DNA of 64,000 bases from Gammaproteobacteria bacterium (GCA_024640085.1 JAHEFR010000005.1:62001-126000); one strand, 5' to 3'; numbered from the stretch's first letter, positions 38,002 to 48,502 are shown. The notes: generated by a model from the sequence alone, not told the origin. Program-made: numbers and translations.

Positions 38002-38727
38002 ATGAAAACTGCAACAGCACTGTTGGCCATGATCGGGCTATTGGCCAGCGCCGCAGCGGGAGCGGCCGTGGAAGCCACGATCACCGGCACCACGGACTAC
38101 GATTTCCGCGGCGTGTCCCAGACAGCGGACGACCCGGCGATCCAGGGTGACGTCAGCCTTTCCACGGAGCAGGGCCTGTATGTCGGCATCTGGGCCAGCA
38201 ACGTGGATTTCGGCAACTGCTGTGACGAGGACTACGAAGTCGACTGGTATGCCGGCTTCTCGGCGGGCGAGACCATCGAGTGGGACGCCGGTATTGTGTA
38301 CTACAGCTACCCCGGGGCCGACGAGTCCCTCGAGTACACAGAAATCTACCTGGGCGGTACCTACTACGGCGACGAAGAGAAGTGGGACGTCGGCGTGAAG
38401 CAATGGTTCAGCCCCGACTGGTTCGGCTATAGCGATGAGGGGTGGTATTCGGAACTGAACGCCAGTTACTCACTCCCGTGGTGGGGCCTCGGCCTCACGG
38501 GTCACTACGGTTACACCTGGGGTCACGGCCCGAAGAACAACACGGACGATTCCGGTCTCGACGAATATGCAGACTGGTCTATCGGACTGACCAAGTCCCT
38601 GTGGCATCTGGACTTCGATCTCCGCTGGGTCGATACGGACCTGGACGGCGACCTCGAGGTCAGCAATGGGGCAGGCACCAACGACAGCCGCGCGATCTTC
38701 TCGGTTTCGACCACGTTCCCCTGGTAA
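38002..38727 (+). CDS. TIGR02001-type outer-membrane beta-barrel protein
   Basis: A 241-residue exported protein with a signal peptide of about 22 residues (MKTATALLAMIGLLASAAAG AA). The mature part is rich in alternating aromatic beta-strands (TDYDFRGVSQT, LYVGIWASNVDF, GLTGHYGYTWGHG), ending in aromatic W as barrels often do. The N-terminal TDYDFRGVSQT is the hallmark of the Gcw_chp/TIGR02001 family, whose function is not established. GGGGAAG precedes the ATG at 38002. A well-formed bidirectional terminator follows. Confidence 0.85.
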   Translation: MKTATALLAMIGLLASAAAGAAVEATITGTTDYDFRGVSQTADDPAIQGDVSLSTEQGLYVGIWASNVDFGNCCDEDYEVDWYAGFSAGETIEWDAGIVYYSYPGADESLEYTEIYLGGTYYGDEEKWDVGVKQWFSPDWFGYSDEGWYSELNASYSLPWWGLGLTGHYGYTWGHGPKNNTDDSGLDEYADWSIGLTKSLWHLDFDLRWVDTDLDGDLEVSNGAGTNDSRAIFSVSTTFPW

Positions 38728-38771
38728 TGATCGACCGCCGGGCTATCTGAGCCGGCGACGAGACGAAACGC

Positions 38772-38804
38772 AAAAGGCCCGCTCCTCTCCGGAGCGGGCC
38801 TTTT
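38772..38804. terminator. Bidirectional rho-independent terminator
   Basis: A 14-bp perfect stem (AAAAGGCCCGCTCC / GGAGCGGGCCTTTT) with loop TCTCC has T-runs on both strands. It serves the outer-membrane gene on the plus strand and mmsA arriving on the minus strand. Confidence 0.92.
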
Positions 38805-38841
38805 CTTTTCTGCGGTCGGCCCTGCAGGAGACGAGCCGGGT

Positions 38842-40365
38842 CTATTTCATGGTCGGCATGGTGTATTCGGCCCGCGTCGGCGACTGGTCCGGCCAGCGGG
38901 CAGTCACGGTCTTCAGGCGGGTATAGAACCGCACGCCGTCAGGCCCATGGACATGCAGGGGGCCAAACAAGGACCGTTTCCAGCCGCCGAAACTGTGAAA
39001 TGCCATGGGCACCGGAATGGGCACGTTGACTCCGACCATCCCGGCTTCGACCGCATGCACAAAGCGGCGCGCGGACCGGCCGTCAGCCGTAAATATCGCC
39101 GTGCCGTTACCGAACTCGTGATCATTGACCAGCCGGAGCGCCGATTCCAGGTCGTCAACCCTGAGGACGACCAGCACGGGTCCGAAGATCTCCTCGCGGT
39201 AGATTCGCATCCCTTCGGTGACGTGATCGAAGACGCAGCCGCCCATGTAGAAGCCGCCTGCCTCACCCTCCACGGGTGCATTCCTGCCGTCAACGACCAG
39301 GGTGGCGCCTTCCGTGACTCCCAGGTCCACGTATTCCCGGACCTTCGCCAGATGCTCCCGGGTCACCAGGGGTCCCATCTGCGCGGTCTTGCTGCTGGCG
39401 GGGCCGATCACGAGATCGCGCACCATCGGTGCCAGGGCCTCGATCAATCGATCGCCTGCCTCGCCGACAGCCACCGCCGCGGAGATCGCCATGCAACGCT
39501 CGCCGGCAGACCCGTAGGCAGCTCCCATCAGGGCGTTCGCTGCCTGGTCCATGTCCGCATCGGGCATGATCACCATGTGATTCTTCGCGCCGCCCAGGGC
39601 CTGGACCCGTTTTCCATGGGCGCTGGCGGTGGTGTAGATATATTCGGCCACTGGCGTCGAACCGACGAAACTGACCGCGCCCACCCGGGGATCGGTCAGC
39701 AGGACGTCCACCGCCTCCCGGGCGCCATTGACGACGTTGAACACGCCGGCGGGCAATCCCGCCTCCTGCAGCAGCCGCGCCAGAAACAGGGCCGCCGAGG
39801 GGTCTTTCTCCGACGGCTTTAGCACGAAGGTATTGCCGCAGGCCAGGGCCACCGGGAACATCCACATGGGGACCATGGCGGGAAAGTTGAAAGGCGTGAT
39901 CCCGGCGCAGACTCCCACCGGTTGTCGCAGGGACCAGCTGTCGATATGGGTTCCCACGTTCTCGGAGAACTCGCCCTTCAGCATCTGGGGAATCCCGCAT
40001 ACGAACTCCACGACCTCCATCCCCCGGGTGACTTCTCCCAGGGCGTCGTCGTGGAGCTTGCCGTGCTCGGAGGAGATGATTCGCGCCAGTTCGTCGGCAT
40101 TGTTTTCGAGCAGCTCGCGGAACCGGAACATGACCCGCGCCCGCCGCAGGGAAGTCGTTGACGACCATCCGGGCAGAGCGCGGGCCGCCGCGGTCACAGC
40201 CTGCCGGGTCAGGTCGGCATCGGCCAGCGGGACTCGCGCCGTCACCCGCCCGGTGGCCGGGTCGAATACGTCGCCGAACTGCCCGCCGGCGCCGCCGACT
40301 GGTTGGCCGTCGATGAAATGCTCCAGGGTGACGACGGGCACCGCCTGATCGGCCGCACGACTCAT
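38842..40365 (-). CDS. mmsA: Methylmalonate/malonate-semialdehyde dehydrogenase (CoA-acylating)
   Basis: A 507-residue aldehyde dehydrogenase of the CoA-acylating subfamily. The catalytic cysteine is C291 (SAGERCMA). The usual general-base glutamate is replaced by Asn in ALGGAKNHMVI, diagnostic of this family. It converts malonate semialdehyde to acetyl-CoA or methylmalonate semialdehyde to propionyl-CoA, with release of CO2. The ATG at 40365 lies one base beyond the ald stop, giving tight coupling. Because bauA is in the same operon, malonate semialdehyde from beta-alanine is the likely main substrate. Confidence 0.93.
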   Translation of the reverse strand: MSRAADQAVPVVTLEHFIDGQPVGGAGGQFGDVFDPATGRVTARVPLADADLTRQAVTAAARALPGWSSTTSLRRARVMFRFRELLENNADELARIISSEHGKLHDDALGEVTRGMEVVEFVCGIPQMLKGEFSENVGTHIDSWSLRQPVGVCAGITPFNFPAMVPMWMFPVALACGNTFVLKPSEKDPSAALFLARLLQEAGLPAGVFNVVNGAREAVDVLLTDPRVGAVSFVGSTPVAEYIYTTASAHGKRVQALGGAKNHMVIMPDADMDQAANALMGAAYGSAGERCMAISAAVAVGEAGDRLIEALAPMVRDLVIGPASSKTAQMGPLVTREHLAKVREYVDLGVTEGATLVVDGRNAPVEGEAGGFYMGGCVFDHVTEGMRIYREEIFGPVLVVLRVDDLESALRLVNDHEFGNGTAIFTADGRSARRFVHAVEAGMVGVNVPIPVPMAFHSFGGWKRSLFGPLHVHGPDGVRFYTRLKTVTARWPDQSPTRAEYTMPTMK

Positions 40366-40366
40366 A

Positions 40367-41485
40367 TCAGGCTCCGAATGCCTTTTCGAACGGCACGTAG
40401 TCGTAATCCAGGTCCTGGGCGACCGCTTCGTAGGTGACCTGGCCCTTGTGCACGTTGAGACCCGCGCGGAGGTGTGCGTCTTCCCGCATGGCCGCCTCGG
40501 GCCCGCGATTGGCCAGGCGGACGACGAAGGGGAGCGTAGCGTTGGTGAGCGCAAAGGTGGACGTCCGCGCCACCGCCCCTGGCATGTTGGCCACGCAGTA
40601 GTGGACCACCTCGTCGACCACATAGGTGGGATCCTGGTGGGTGGTCGGCTTGCTGGTCTCGAAGCACCCGCCCTGGTCGATCGCCACGTCCACGACGACG
40701 GCGCCGCGCTTCATCAGGGCCAACTGCTTGCGCCGCACCAGCTTGGGCGCCGCGGCTCCCGGAATCAGTACCGCCCCGATCACCACGTCCGCATGAGCGA
40801 GCTGGTGCTCGATGCTGTCGGCGGTGGAGAACAGGGTCTTCATCCGCGGCCCGTAGAGTTCGTCCAGTTCCACCAGCTTGTCCGGTGAGCGCTCCATGAC
40901 GATCACGTCGGCGCCCAGCCCCATGGCCATGCGGGCCGCGTTGACGCCCACGACGCCTCCGCCGATGACGACAACCCTGCCCGGCGTGACGCCCGGCACG
41001 CCGCCGAGCAATGTGCCGTTTCCGCCCTTGTGACGCTCGAGGGCGTGAGCGGCCGCCTGTATGGACATACGACCGGCCACCTCGCTCATCGGGCGCAGCA
41101 GCGGCAGGCCGCCGCGGCCGTCGGTGACCGTCTCGTAGGCGATCGCAGTTACCCCGGACGCGACCAGCAGCCGGGTCTGTTCCGGATCCGGCGCCAGGTG
41201 GAGGTAGGTGAACAACGTCTGGCCCTCGCGCAACATCCCGCATTCGCCGGGCTGGGGTTCCTTGACTTTGACCACCATCTCCGCGCGCTCGAAGATCTCG
41301 CCAGCGCTGTCGATGATTGTGCCGCCCGCGGCCACATAGTGCTCATCGTCGAGGCCGATGCCGTGGCCGGCCATGGTCTCGATCATCACCTTGTGTCCAT
41401 GACCGGTCAGCTCACGCACGCCGGCAGGCGTGAGACCCACACGGTATTCGTTGTTCTTTATCTCTTTTGGTACGCCAATTAGCAT
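40367..41485 (-). CDS. ald: Alanine dehydrogenase
   Basis: A 372-residue NAD-dependent L-alanine dehydrogenase that interconverts alanine and pyruvate plus ammonia. It starts [27 protein letters not shown]. The NAD-binding [21 protein letters not shown] and [21 protein letters not shown] are family hallmarks. It sits between bauA (57 bases upstream) and mmsA (one base downstream). BauA turns pyruvate into alanine, so this enzyme can recycle it to pyruvate. Confidence 0.96.
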   Translation of the reverse strand: MLIGVPKEIKNNEYRVGLTPAGVRELTGHGHKVMIETMAGHGIGLDDEHYVAAGGTIIDSAGEIFERAEMVVKVKEPQPGECGMLREGQTLFTYLHLAPDPEQTRLLVASGVTAIAYETVTDGRGGLPLLRPMSEVAGRMSIQAAAHALERHKGGNGTLLGGVPGVTPGRVVVIGGGVVGVNAARMAMGLGADVIVMERSPDKLVELDELYGPRMKTLFSTADSIEHQLAHADVVIGAVLIPGAAAPKLVRRKQLALMKRGAVVVDVAIDQGGCFETSKPTTHQDPTYVVDEVVHYCVANMPGAVARTSTFALTNATLPFVVRLANRGPEAAMREDAHLRAGLNVHKGQVTYEAVAQDLDYDYVPFEKAFGA

Positions 41486-41542
41486 GTCGGATCACCCAAG
41501 TTGAGGGAGGAGTACCGGACCGGCGCTGGCCGGGCCGCGGAT

Positions 41543-42886
<1,344 letters not shown>

Positions 42887-42951
42887 GGATATCCTCGCTG
42901 TCCGGGGACAGATCCCGGAGATAAAGAATTATCAGAAGAAATTCAACACAC

Positions 42952-42978
42952 TTGCCACTTTTATACTCGATATGGCAA
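42952..42978. promoter_or_regulatory. Inverted repeat between bauA and the PuuR-type gene
   Basis: TTGCCA and TGGCAA flank a 15-base AT-rich spacer in the divergent region. The position suits an operator governing either gene. A possible plus-strand promoter follows: TTGGCG at 42982-42987, 18 bases, TATACA at 43006-43011. Confidence 0.35.
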
Positions 42979-43017
42979 TTTTTGGCGCGGCGGTGTTAAA
43001 TATCTTATACACTTTTC

Positions 43018-43578
43018 ATGGACCGGACAATGAGCATCGACCTCGGAGCACGGCTGAAGGTCATCCGCAAACTGCATGGCCTGTCCCAGCGCGAACTCGC
43101 CAAACGCGCCGGCGTCACCAATGGCACCATTTCGCTGATCGAGCAGAACCGTGTGAGCCCTTCGGTGAGCTCTCTCCGCAAGGTGCTGTCGGGCATCCCC
43201 ATGTCCCTTGGCGAGTTCTTCACGTCAGATTTCAGCCCAACCCCCGAGGTGTTCTTCACCAATGAGGACCTCACCGAGATCGGGGACGGCCAGGTCAGCC
43301 TCAGGCTGGTCGCCGCGGACCGCAGGCGTCGCGCCATGTCGGTGATGCACGAAACCTATGCCCCTGGCGCCGATACCGGAGATGACATGCTCACCCACGA
43401 AGGCGAGGAAGGCGGTGTCATTGTAAAAGGCAGTATCGAGATCACGGTCGGCGGCAACAAGCGCATCCTCGGTCCGGGAGACGCCTACTATTTCGACAGC
43501 AACCTGCCCCACCGCTTCCGCAACCCCGCTGACGAGGACTGTGTCATCATCAGCGCCAACACGCCGCCCAGCTTCTGA
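43018..43578 (+). CDS. puuR: PuuR/PauR-type XRE-cupin repressor
   Basis: A 186-residue regulator with an N-terminal XRE helix-turn-helix (about 10-65: LKVIRKLHGLSQRELAKRAGVTNGTISLIEQNRVSPSVSSLRKVL) and a C-terminal cupin sensor (about 105-180: HEGEEGGVIVKGSIEITVGG, PHRFRNPADE). This is the architecture of PuuR and PauR, which repress putrescine catabolism until the polyamine binds. ATG 43018 lies only a few bases after a possible -10, so the mRNA may be leaderless; ATG 43030 is the alternative. It is upstream of puuC on the same strand. Confidence 0.9.
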   Translation: MDRTMSIDLGARLKVIRKLHGLSQRELAKRAGVTNGTISLIEQNRVSPSVSSLRKVLSGIPMSLGEFFTSDFSPTPEVFFTNEDLTEIGDGQVSLRLVAADRRRRAMSVMHETYAPGADTGDDMLTHEGEEGGVIVKGSIEITVGGNKRILGPGDAYYFDSNLPHRFRNPADEDCVIISANTPPSF

Positions 43579-43579
43579 T

Positions 43580-43624
43580 AGACCGCAAGCCCGGTGCCGC
43601 ACCGCGCGCGTCGCGGTCTTTCTC
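43580..43624 (+). terminator. Weak terminator-like hairpin between puuR and puuC
   Basis: AGACCGC (43580-43586) pairs perfectly with GCGGTCT (43613-43619) across a 26-base loop, followed by TTTCT. The loop is long, so it is at best an attenuator. The puuC ribosome site (GGAGG) follows directly. Confidence 0.3.
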
Positions 43625-43637
43625 ACGGAGGAAACAG

Positions 43638-45140
43638 ATGCCCCGACCCCGTTCCCTGGACGACTGGCAGGACCTGGTCGCCGGTCTGTCGATCCGTTCC
43701 CAGGCCTTTATCGACGGTCGCTACGTTGACGCCGCCAGCGGTGAGACATTCGAGTGCATCAACCCGGCGGATAATGGCCCGATCGCCAGCATCGCTGCCA
43801 CCGACTCGGAGGATGTGGACAGGTCAGTCGCTGCCGCGCGGCTGGCATTTGAGACCGGCGGCTGGAGCCGCCGGGCACCCGCGGAACGAAAAACCGTGCT
43901 ACTGCGCTTCGCCGAGCTGATCCGCCAGCACCAGGACGAGCTGGCGGCCCTGGAGACCATTGACATGGGCAAGCCCATCTCCGACAGCACCACCATCGAC
44001 ATCCCGGGCGCCGCCGGCTGCATCGCCTGGTACGGCGAAGCCGTGGACAAGATATACGACGAGGTGGCCCCCACGCCCCATGACCAGATCGGCTTGATCA
44101 CGCGGGAGCCGGTGGGTGTGGTCGCCTGCGTGGTGCCTTGGAATTTTCCGCTGCTGATGGCCGCCTGGAAGATTGGGCCCGCCCTGGCCGCTGGTAACAG
44201 CGTCATCCTCAAGCCCTCGGAGAAATCGCCCCTGACCGCCCTGCGGGTAGCCGAACTCGCCATGGAGGCCGGACTCCCCAAAGGCGTATTCAATGTGCTC
44301 CCCGGCTTCGGCCATACGGCCGGCAAGGCGCTCGCGCTGCATCGGGATGTGGATTGCCTCGCGTTCACGGGCTCCACAGCGGTAGGCAAGCTGATCCTGC
44401 AATACGCCGGCCAGTCCAACATGAAGCGCGTCTGGCTGGAATGTGGTGGCAAGAGCCCGAATATCGTCTTCGCCGATTGCCCCGACCTGGACGCCGCGGC
44501 CGAGGCCGCCGGATTCGGTATATTTTTCAACCAGGGAGAGATGTGCTCCGCGGCGTCGCGCCTGCTGGTTGAGGACGAGATCCGGGAACCCTTGCTGGAG
44601 AAGATCCTCACCTTCGCCGGAACCATGCAGCCGGGCAATCCCCTTGACCCCGGCACGCGGATGGGAGCCATCGTCGACAAGACCCAGTTCGACACGGTGA
44701 TGGGCTACATCAGCAAGGGTCAGGAAGAAGGCGCGACGCTGAGGACGGGGGGCGGGCGTGCCCTGGAGGAGTCCGGGGGCTGGTTCGTGGAGCCGACCGT
44801 TTTCGACGACGTGGATAACGACATGACCATCGCACAGCAGGAAATATTCGGCCCGGTACTGTCCACGATCCGATTCGACACCGTCGAGGATGCCCTGCGA
44901 ATGGGCAATGACGTCCAGTACGGACTGGCCGCCGCGGTGTGGAGCCGTGACATCAGCAAGGCCCATCGGGTAGCGAAAGGGCTGCGGGCGGGTACCGTCT
45001 GGATCAACTGTTACGATGCCGGAGACCTGACCGTGCCGTTCGGGGGCTTCAAGGAATCCGGCAACGGCCGCGACAAGTCCCTGCACGCCCTCGACAAGTA
45101 TGTGGAACTGAAGACGACCTGGCTGGAACTCGGCGGATGA
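43638..45140 (+). CDS. puuC: Gamma-glutamyl-gamma-aminobutyraldehyde dehydrogenase
   Basis: A 500-residue NAD(P)-dependent aldehyde dehydrogenase with catalytic C303 (NQGEMCSAASRL) and general base E268 (LECGGKSPN). The N-terminal extension before the core and LKPSEKSPLTALRVAELA match PuuC/KauB enzymes. It oxidises the aldehyde formed by PuuB to gamma-glutamyl-GABA and may also act on 4-aminobutanal from the SpuC route. GGAGGAAA lies just before the ATG. It follows puuR by 59 bases. Confidence 0.9.
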   Translation: MPRPRSLDDWQDLVAGLSIRSQAFIDGRYVDAASGETFECINPADNGPIASIAATDSEDVDRSVAAARLAFETGGWSRRAPAERKTVLLRFAELIRQHQDELAALETIDMGKPISDSTTIDIPGAAGCIAWYGEAVDKIYDEVAPTPHDQIGLITREPVGVVACVVPWNFPLLMAAWKIGPALAAGNSVILKPSEKSPLTALRVAELAMEAGLPKGVFNVLPGFGHTAGKALALHRDVDCLAFTGSTAVGKLILQYAGQSNMKRVWLECGGKSPNIVFADCPDLDAAAEAAGFGIFFNQGEMCSAASRLLVEDEIREPLLEKILTFAGTMQPGNPLDPGTRMGAIVDKTQFDTVMGYISKGQEEGATLRTGGGRALEESGGWFVEPTVFDDVDNDMTIAQQEIFGPVLSTIRFDTVEDALRMGNDVQYGLAAAVWSRDISKAHRVAKGLRAGTVWINCYDAGDLTVPFGGFKESGNGRDKSLHALDKYVELKTTWLELGG

Positions 45141-45204
45141 AACCGGGAGAGATGTCGACGGCGCAGAGGCCGAGTCCGACGCCTGCAGCGGATTCCCTGC
45201 GCCC

Positions 45205-45726
45205 GTGAACGTACTTTCGGCGGATGGGCTCGTCCTCGAACCCCAGCGCGAAGAGCATGCGCTGGAGATGTTCACGGTCCTCGGCGACCCGGCTATCTAT
45301 GAGTTCGAAAACGAGCCGCCGCCGTCCGTGGAGTGGCTCAGAAACCGATATCGCCTGCTCGAGTCGCGGCGCTCCCCGGACGGCGCCGAGCATTGGCTGA
45401 ACTGGATCGTCCGTCTGCCCGACTCCCGCGCCGCCGGCTATGTACAGGCGTCCGCCCGGACCGACGGCCATTGCCACATCGCCTACGTGCTCGGCAGCGC
45501 GTACTGGGGCCAGGGCCTTGCGCGCCGCGCAGTCGAGGCCATGATCGGTGAACTGGCCAGCACTTACGGAGCGCATACCCTTTGGGCGGTATTCAAGGAG
45601 CAGAACGAACGCTCCCGCCGTCTCCTCGACCGACTGGGGTTCGAGCCGGGCGCCGCAGAGTCGCAGGAAGAGCATGGGGTGGAGCCGGGGGAATGCATCA
45701 TGACCCGGGCAGCGGTCGAACCCTAA
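45205..45726 (+). CDS. GNAT-family N-acetyltransferase (RimJ/RimL-like)
   Basis: A 173-residue acetyltransferase. The acetyl-CoA loop is in YWGQGLARRAVEAMIGEL, followed by the C-terminal NERSRRLLDRLGFEPG. It starts with GTG at 45205. Family members acetylate protein N-termini, aminoglycosides or small amines. Its placement between puuC and puuB makes a polyamine or aminoaldehyde substrate worth considering, but nothing in the sequence shows it. A long inverted repeat follows the stop. Confidence 0.8.
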   Translation: MNVLSADGLVLEPQREEHALEMFTVLGDPAIYEFENEPPPSVEWLRNRYRLLESRRSPDGAEHWLNWIVRLPDSRAAGYVQASARTDGHCHIAYVLGSAYWGQGLARRAVEAMIGELASTYGAHTLWAVFKEQNERSRRLLDRLGFEPGAAESQEEHGVEPGECIMTRAAVEP

Positions 45727-45791
45727 CATCCGATCCCCGGGATGAAGCGGATGCAATCCGCGGACCCGGTTCAGCGCCTTCTGTCCCCGAT

Positions 45792-45834
45792 CTAGCAGGC
45801 TGTTGAAAAACGAGGTTTTTCGGCAGCCTGCTAG
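45792..45834. terminator. Long inverted repeat ending the GNAT and puuB genes
   Basis: CTAGCAGGCTGTTGAAAAA (45792-45810) pairs with TTTTTCGGCAGCCTGCTAG (45816-45834) across the 5-base loop CGAGG. The stem is 19 bp, with two mismatched positions that become G-U pairs in one RNA orientation. The puuB stop codon (45831-45833) lies inside the right arm. The A5/T5 tracts are within the stem, so it differs from a classical terminator. The sequence resembles short dispersed repeats, but only this copy is in the window. Confidence 0.6.
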
Positions 45835-47132
45835 AGCAGATCCCGAAGCCGAAAATAGGCCATCGCCAGAACAAGCGCCGGCGTACGCAGGGCCGGGCCG
45901 CCGGGGAACGGCATGTGCGGGATGCGTGAAAACAGATCGAAACGCTCGGCCGTGCCGGCCACGGCCTCGGCAATCAGCTTGCCGGCAAGCCCTGTCAGGG
46001 CGATGCCGTGACCTGAGAATCCCTGGGCAAAGTAGATGTTGCGGCCGGTGCGGCCGAAATGAGGGGCGCGGTTGACGGTAATGGCCACGAACCCACCCCA
46101 CGAGTACTCGATGGCGATGTCTGCAAGTTGCGGGTAGACCTTGACCATCCTCCCCCGGATGGAACGGGACAGGTTCGGTGGCGGAATCTTCGAATAGCTC
46201 ACGCGCCCGCCGAACAGCAAGCGTGCGTCTTCGGACAGACGGAAATAGTCGAGAACGAAATTGATGTCGGCCACCGCCATGTCGTTCCGGATGAGGCTCC
46301 GGGCCAGGTCATCGCCGAGGCGCTCTGTCGCGACGATGTAGGTTCCTACTGGCATGATTCTCGATCGCAGCGGCCGCAAGAGATCGCCCAGGTATGCGTT
46401 GCAGCACACCACGACATGCCGGCAACGGACCTCGCCGCCCGGCGTGCGCACCGTAACCCTCTCGCCGCCCTCGTCCACCGACGTGACGGGGCTGTTTTCG
46501 AACACGATGGCGCCGGCCCGCTGGGCGGCCATGTTCAGCCCCAGCGTGTAGTTGAGCGGGTGCAGGTGACCGCTGTTGGTGTCGATCAGGCCTGCGATAT
46601 ACCGGTCCGTGGCCATCAACTCACGAAGTTCGTCCGCCTCGGCCAGGCGCAGGCTGCGATAACCGTAGTCATCTTCCAGCAACCGCTGCCACTGGACCAG
46701 CTCCTCCCTTTGGCGGGGCTTGATAGCCGCGTGCATCTGGCCGGCCCGGTATCCGCACTCGATGCCGTGGTCGCGGATTCTCGATCGCATCAGATCCAGG
46801 GACTCGATCGACATGTCCCACAGCTTTCGGGCGTCGTCCCTGCCGACGATCCTCTGGAGTTTCGTCTGATCGCAACCGAACCCGAATATGGCCTGACCAC
46901 CGCTGCGGCCGGAAGCGCCCCAGCCGACCCGCTTCGCCTCCAGCAGGACCGTCGAGTATCCGCGCTCCGCCAGCTCGAGCGCTGCGGAAGAACCGGTGAT
47001 CCCGCCGCCGATGACGCAGACGTCGCACTCATCGGTTCCCGCCAGAGCCGGCCGGTCGGGGAAAGGGACAGCGCTTGCCGCATACCAGGATGCGACATGG
47101 CCGCTTTCGCCGGAGTCTATGGTGTCCTTCAT
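45831..47132 (-). CDS. puuB: Gamma-glutamylputrescine oxidase (FAD-dependent)
   Basis: A 433-residue DAO-type flavoprotein. The FAD dinucleotide motif VCVIGGGITGSSAALELAERG lies near residues 38-58, and AKRVGWGASGRSGGQ follows. The C-terminal YFAQGFSGHGIALTGLAGKLIAEA closes the FAD site. It oxidises gamma-glutamylputrescine to the gamma-glutamyl aminoaldehyde with H2O2 release. The ATG at 47132 overlaps the puuA stop by four bases (ATGA), so the two are coupled. The stop lies inside the inverted repeat that separates it from the GNAT gene. Confidence 0.92.
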   Translation of the reverse strand: MKDTIDSGESGHVASWYAASAVPFPDRPALAGTDECDVCVIGGGITGSSAALELAERGYSTVLLEAKRVGWGASGRSGGQAIFGFGCDQTKLQRIVGRDDARKLWDMSIESLDLMRSRIRDHGIECGYRAGQMHAAIKPRQREELVQWQRLLEDDYGYRSLRLAEADELRELMATDRYIAGLIDTNSGHLHPLNYTLGLNMAAQRAGAIVFENSPVTSVDEGGERVTVRTPGGEVRCRHVVVCCNAYLGDLLRPLRSRIMPVGTYIVATERLGDDLARSLIRNDMAVADINFVLDYFRLSEDARLLFGGRVSYSKIPPPNLSRSIRGRMVKVYPQLADIAIEYSWGGFVAITVNRAPHFGRTGRNIYFAQGFSGHGIALTGLAGKLIAEAVAGTAERFDLFSRIPHMPFPGGPALRTPALVLAMAYFRLRDLL

Positions 47133-48502
47133 ACGGTCCGCAGGTACCACTGGTATTCGAGGGAGGTTACGTGGGAGGCGAAAGACTCCCGCTCGAAGCG
47201 TTTGCAGGCTGCGTAGATCTGCATGAAGCGCTCGCCCAGGTAGTCCCGCATCACATCGCTGTCCTCAAAGGCCTCGACCGCATGCAGCCACCCGGAGGGC
47301 AGCTCCCGATCGACCTGCTCGACGGCGTTCCCCGTGATCGGCGGGCCAGGATCGATCCGGGCGGTAATGCCATGATGGATACCGGCCAGCACCGCGCCCA
47401 TCACCAGATACGGGTTGGCGTCGGCGCCGGCGACGCGGTGTTCGACCCGGGTAGCCTCCAGGTCCCCGGCGGGTACCCGGATGGCTACCGTGCGGTTGTT
47501 CACGCCCCAGCTGGGCGCCAGAGGGACAAAGCTGTCGGGCTGGAACCGCCTGTACGAGTTGGCGTTGGGCGCCAGCAACGCCATGGCCTCGGACATGGTC
47601 TCCATCAGACCGCCAGCGGCCCAGCGCAGGGTCTCGCTACCCATCTCGTCATCCCCGGCAAAAACATTCCGGCCCTTTCCGTCGACCAGGCTGACATGCA
47701 CGTGCATCCCGCTGCCGGACTGTTCCGGGTAGGGCTTGGCCATGAACGTGGCCTCCATGCCGAGGCTGTTGGCCGCGCGCTTGACGATGCGCTTCAGCAT
47801 CACCGCGTGATCGCAGGCCCGGACGGCATCCGGCAGGTGGCTGAGATTGACTTCGTACTGGCCGGGCGCGTATTCGGATACGGCGGTATCAGCCGGCACG
47901 CCCTGGATATCCGCAATCCGTCTCACCTCGTCCATGAACTCGGTGTAGTCGTCGAGTTCGGCCATCCCGTACACCTGGGTGGACGACTCCCTCTGTCCGG
48001 TCACCGGGGATTTCGGCGGTTGGGGTCGCCCGCCCTCGTCCCGCTCCGTATCGAGCAGGTAGAACTCCAGTTCCACTGCGACCACCGGCGTCAGTCCGAG
48101 ATCGCCGAAACGGGCGACGATGTCACCGAGCACCACCCGTGGATCGGCCTGGAAGCGGGATCCGTCGTCATCCAGCATGGTCATCAATAGCTGAGCGCCC
48201 GCCCCGGTTCGCCATCCGGTCAGGGTCAGGGTTCCGGGCACCGGGTAGCACATGTTGTCCGCATCGCCCTTCTCGAACCCCAGGCCAGTCTCCTCCACGG
48301 TCTGCCCGCAGGTGTCGAGGCCAAAGATGGAGCCCGGCAGGCAGATGCCATTGGAGTACACCTTCTCCAGGTGGTCGTCGTTGATGCGCTTGCCCCGTAC
48401 GATGCCGTTACCGTCGGCGATCAGAAGGTCAATGCTGCTGACGTCGGGGTTGTCTTCGATAAACGCCCGGGCCTCGCCGGAATCAGGTTTCTTGTCAGCC
48501 AT
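47129..48502 (-). CDS. puuA: Gamma-glutamylpolyamine synthetase (glutamine-synthetase family; PuuA/SpuI)
   Basis: A 457-residue GS-family ligase. It has the beta-grasp N-domain (IDLLIADGNGIVRGKRI) and catalytic-domain motifs VELEFYL, GSGMHVHVSL and NRTVAIRVPAG. It joins glutamate to putrescine with ATP. In P. aeruginosa the corresponding spuI is also divergent from spuABC. The ATG at 48502 is chosen because a promoter maps at 48527-48555. A start at 48562 would lie upstream of it. Confidence 0.92.
   Translation of the reverse strand: MADKKPDSGEARAFIEDNPDVSSIDLLIADGNGIVRGKRINDDHLEKVYSNGICLPGSIFGLDTCGQTVEETGLGFEKGDADNMCYPVPGTLTLTGWRTGAGAQLLMTMLDDDGSRFQADPRVVLGDIVARFGDLGLTPVVAVELEFYLLDTERDEGGRPQPPKSPVTGQRESSTQVYGMAELDDYTEFMDEVRRIADIQGVPADTAVSEYAPGQYEVNLSHLPDAVRACDHAVMLKRIVKRAANSLGMEATFMAKPYPEQSGSGMHVHVSLVDGKGRNVFAGDDEMGSETLRWAAGGLMETMSEAMALLAPNANSYRRFQPDSFVPLAPSWGVNNRTVAIRVPAGDLEATRVEHRVAGADANPYLVMGAVLAGIHHGITARIDPGPPITGNAVEQVDRELPSGWLHAVEAFEDSDVMRDYLGERFMQIYAACKRFERESFASHVTSLEYQWYLRTV

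Noticed and set aside
37590-38093. 167-codon minus-strand frame across the promoter of the outer-membrane gene
   Set aside because: It crosses the promoter, palindrome and signal-peptide region of a real gene and has no ribosome site.
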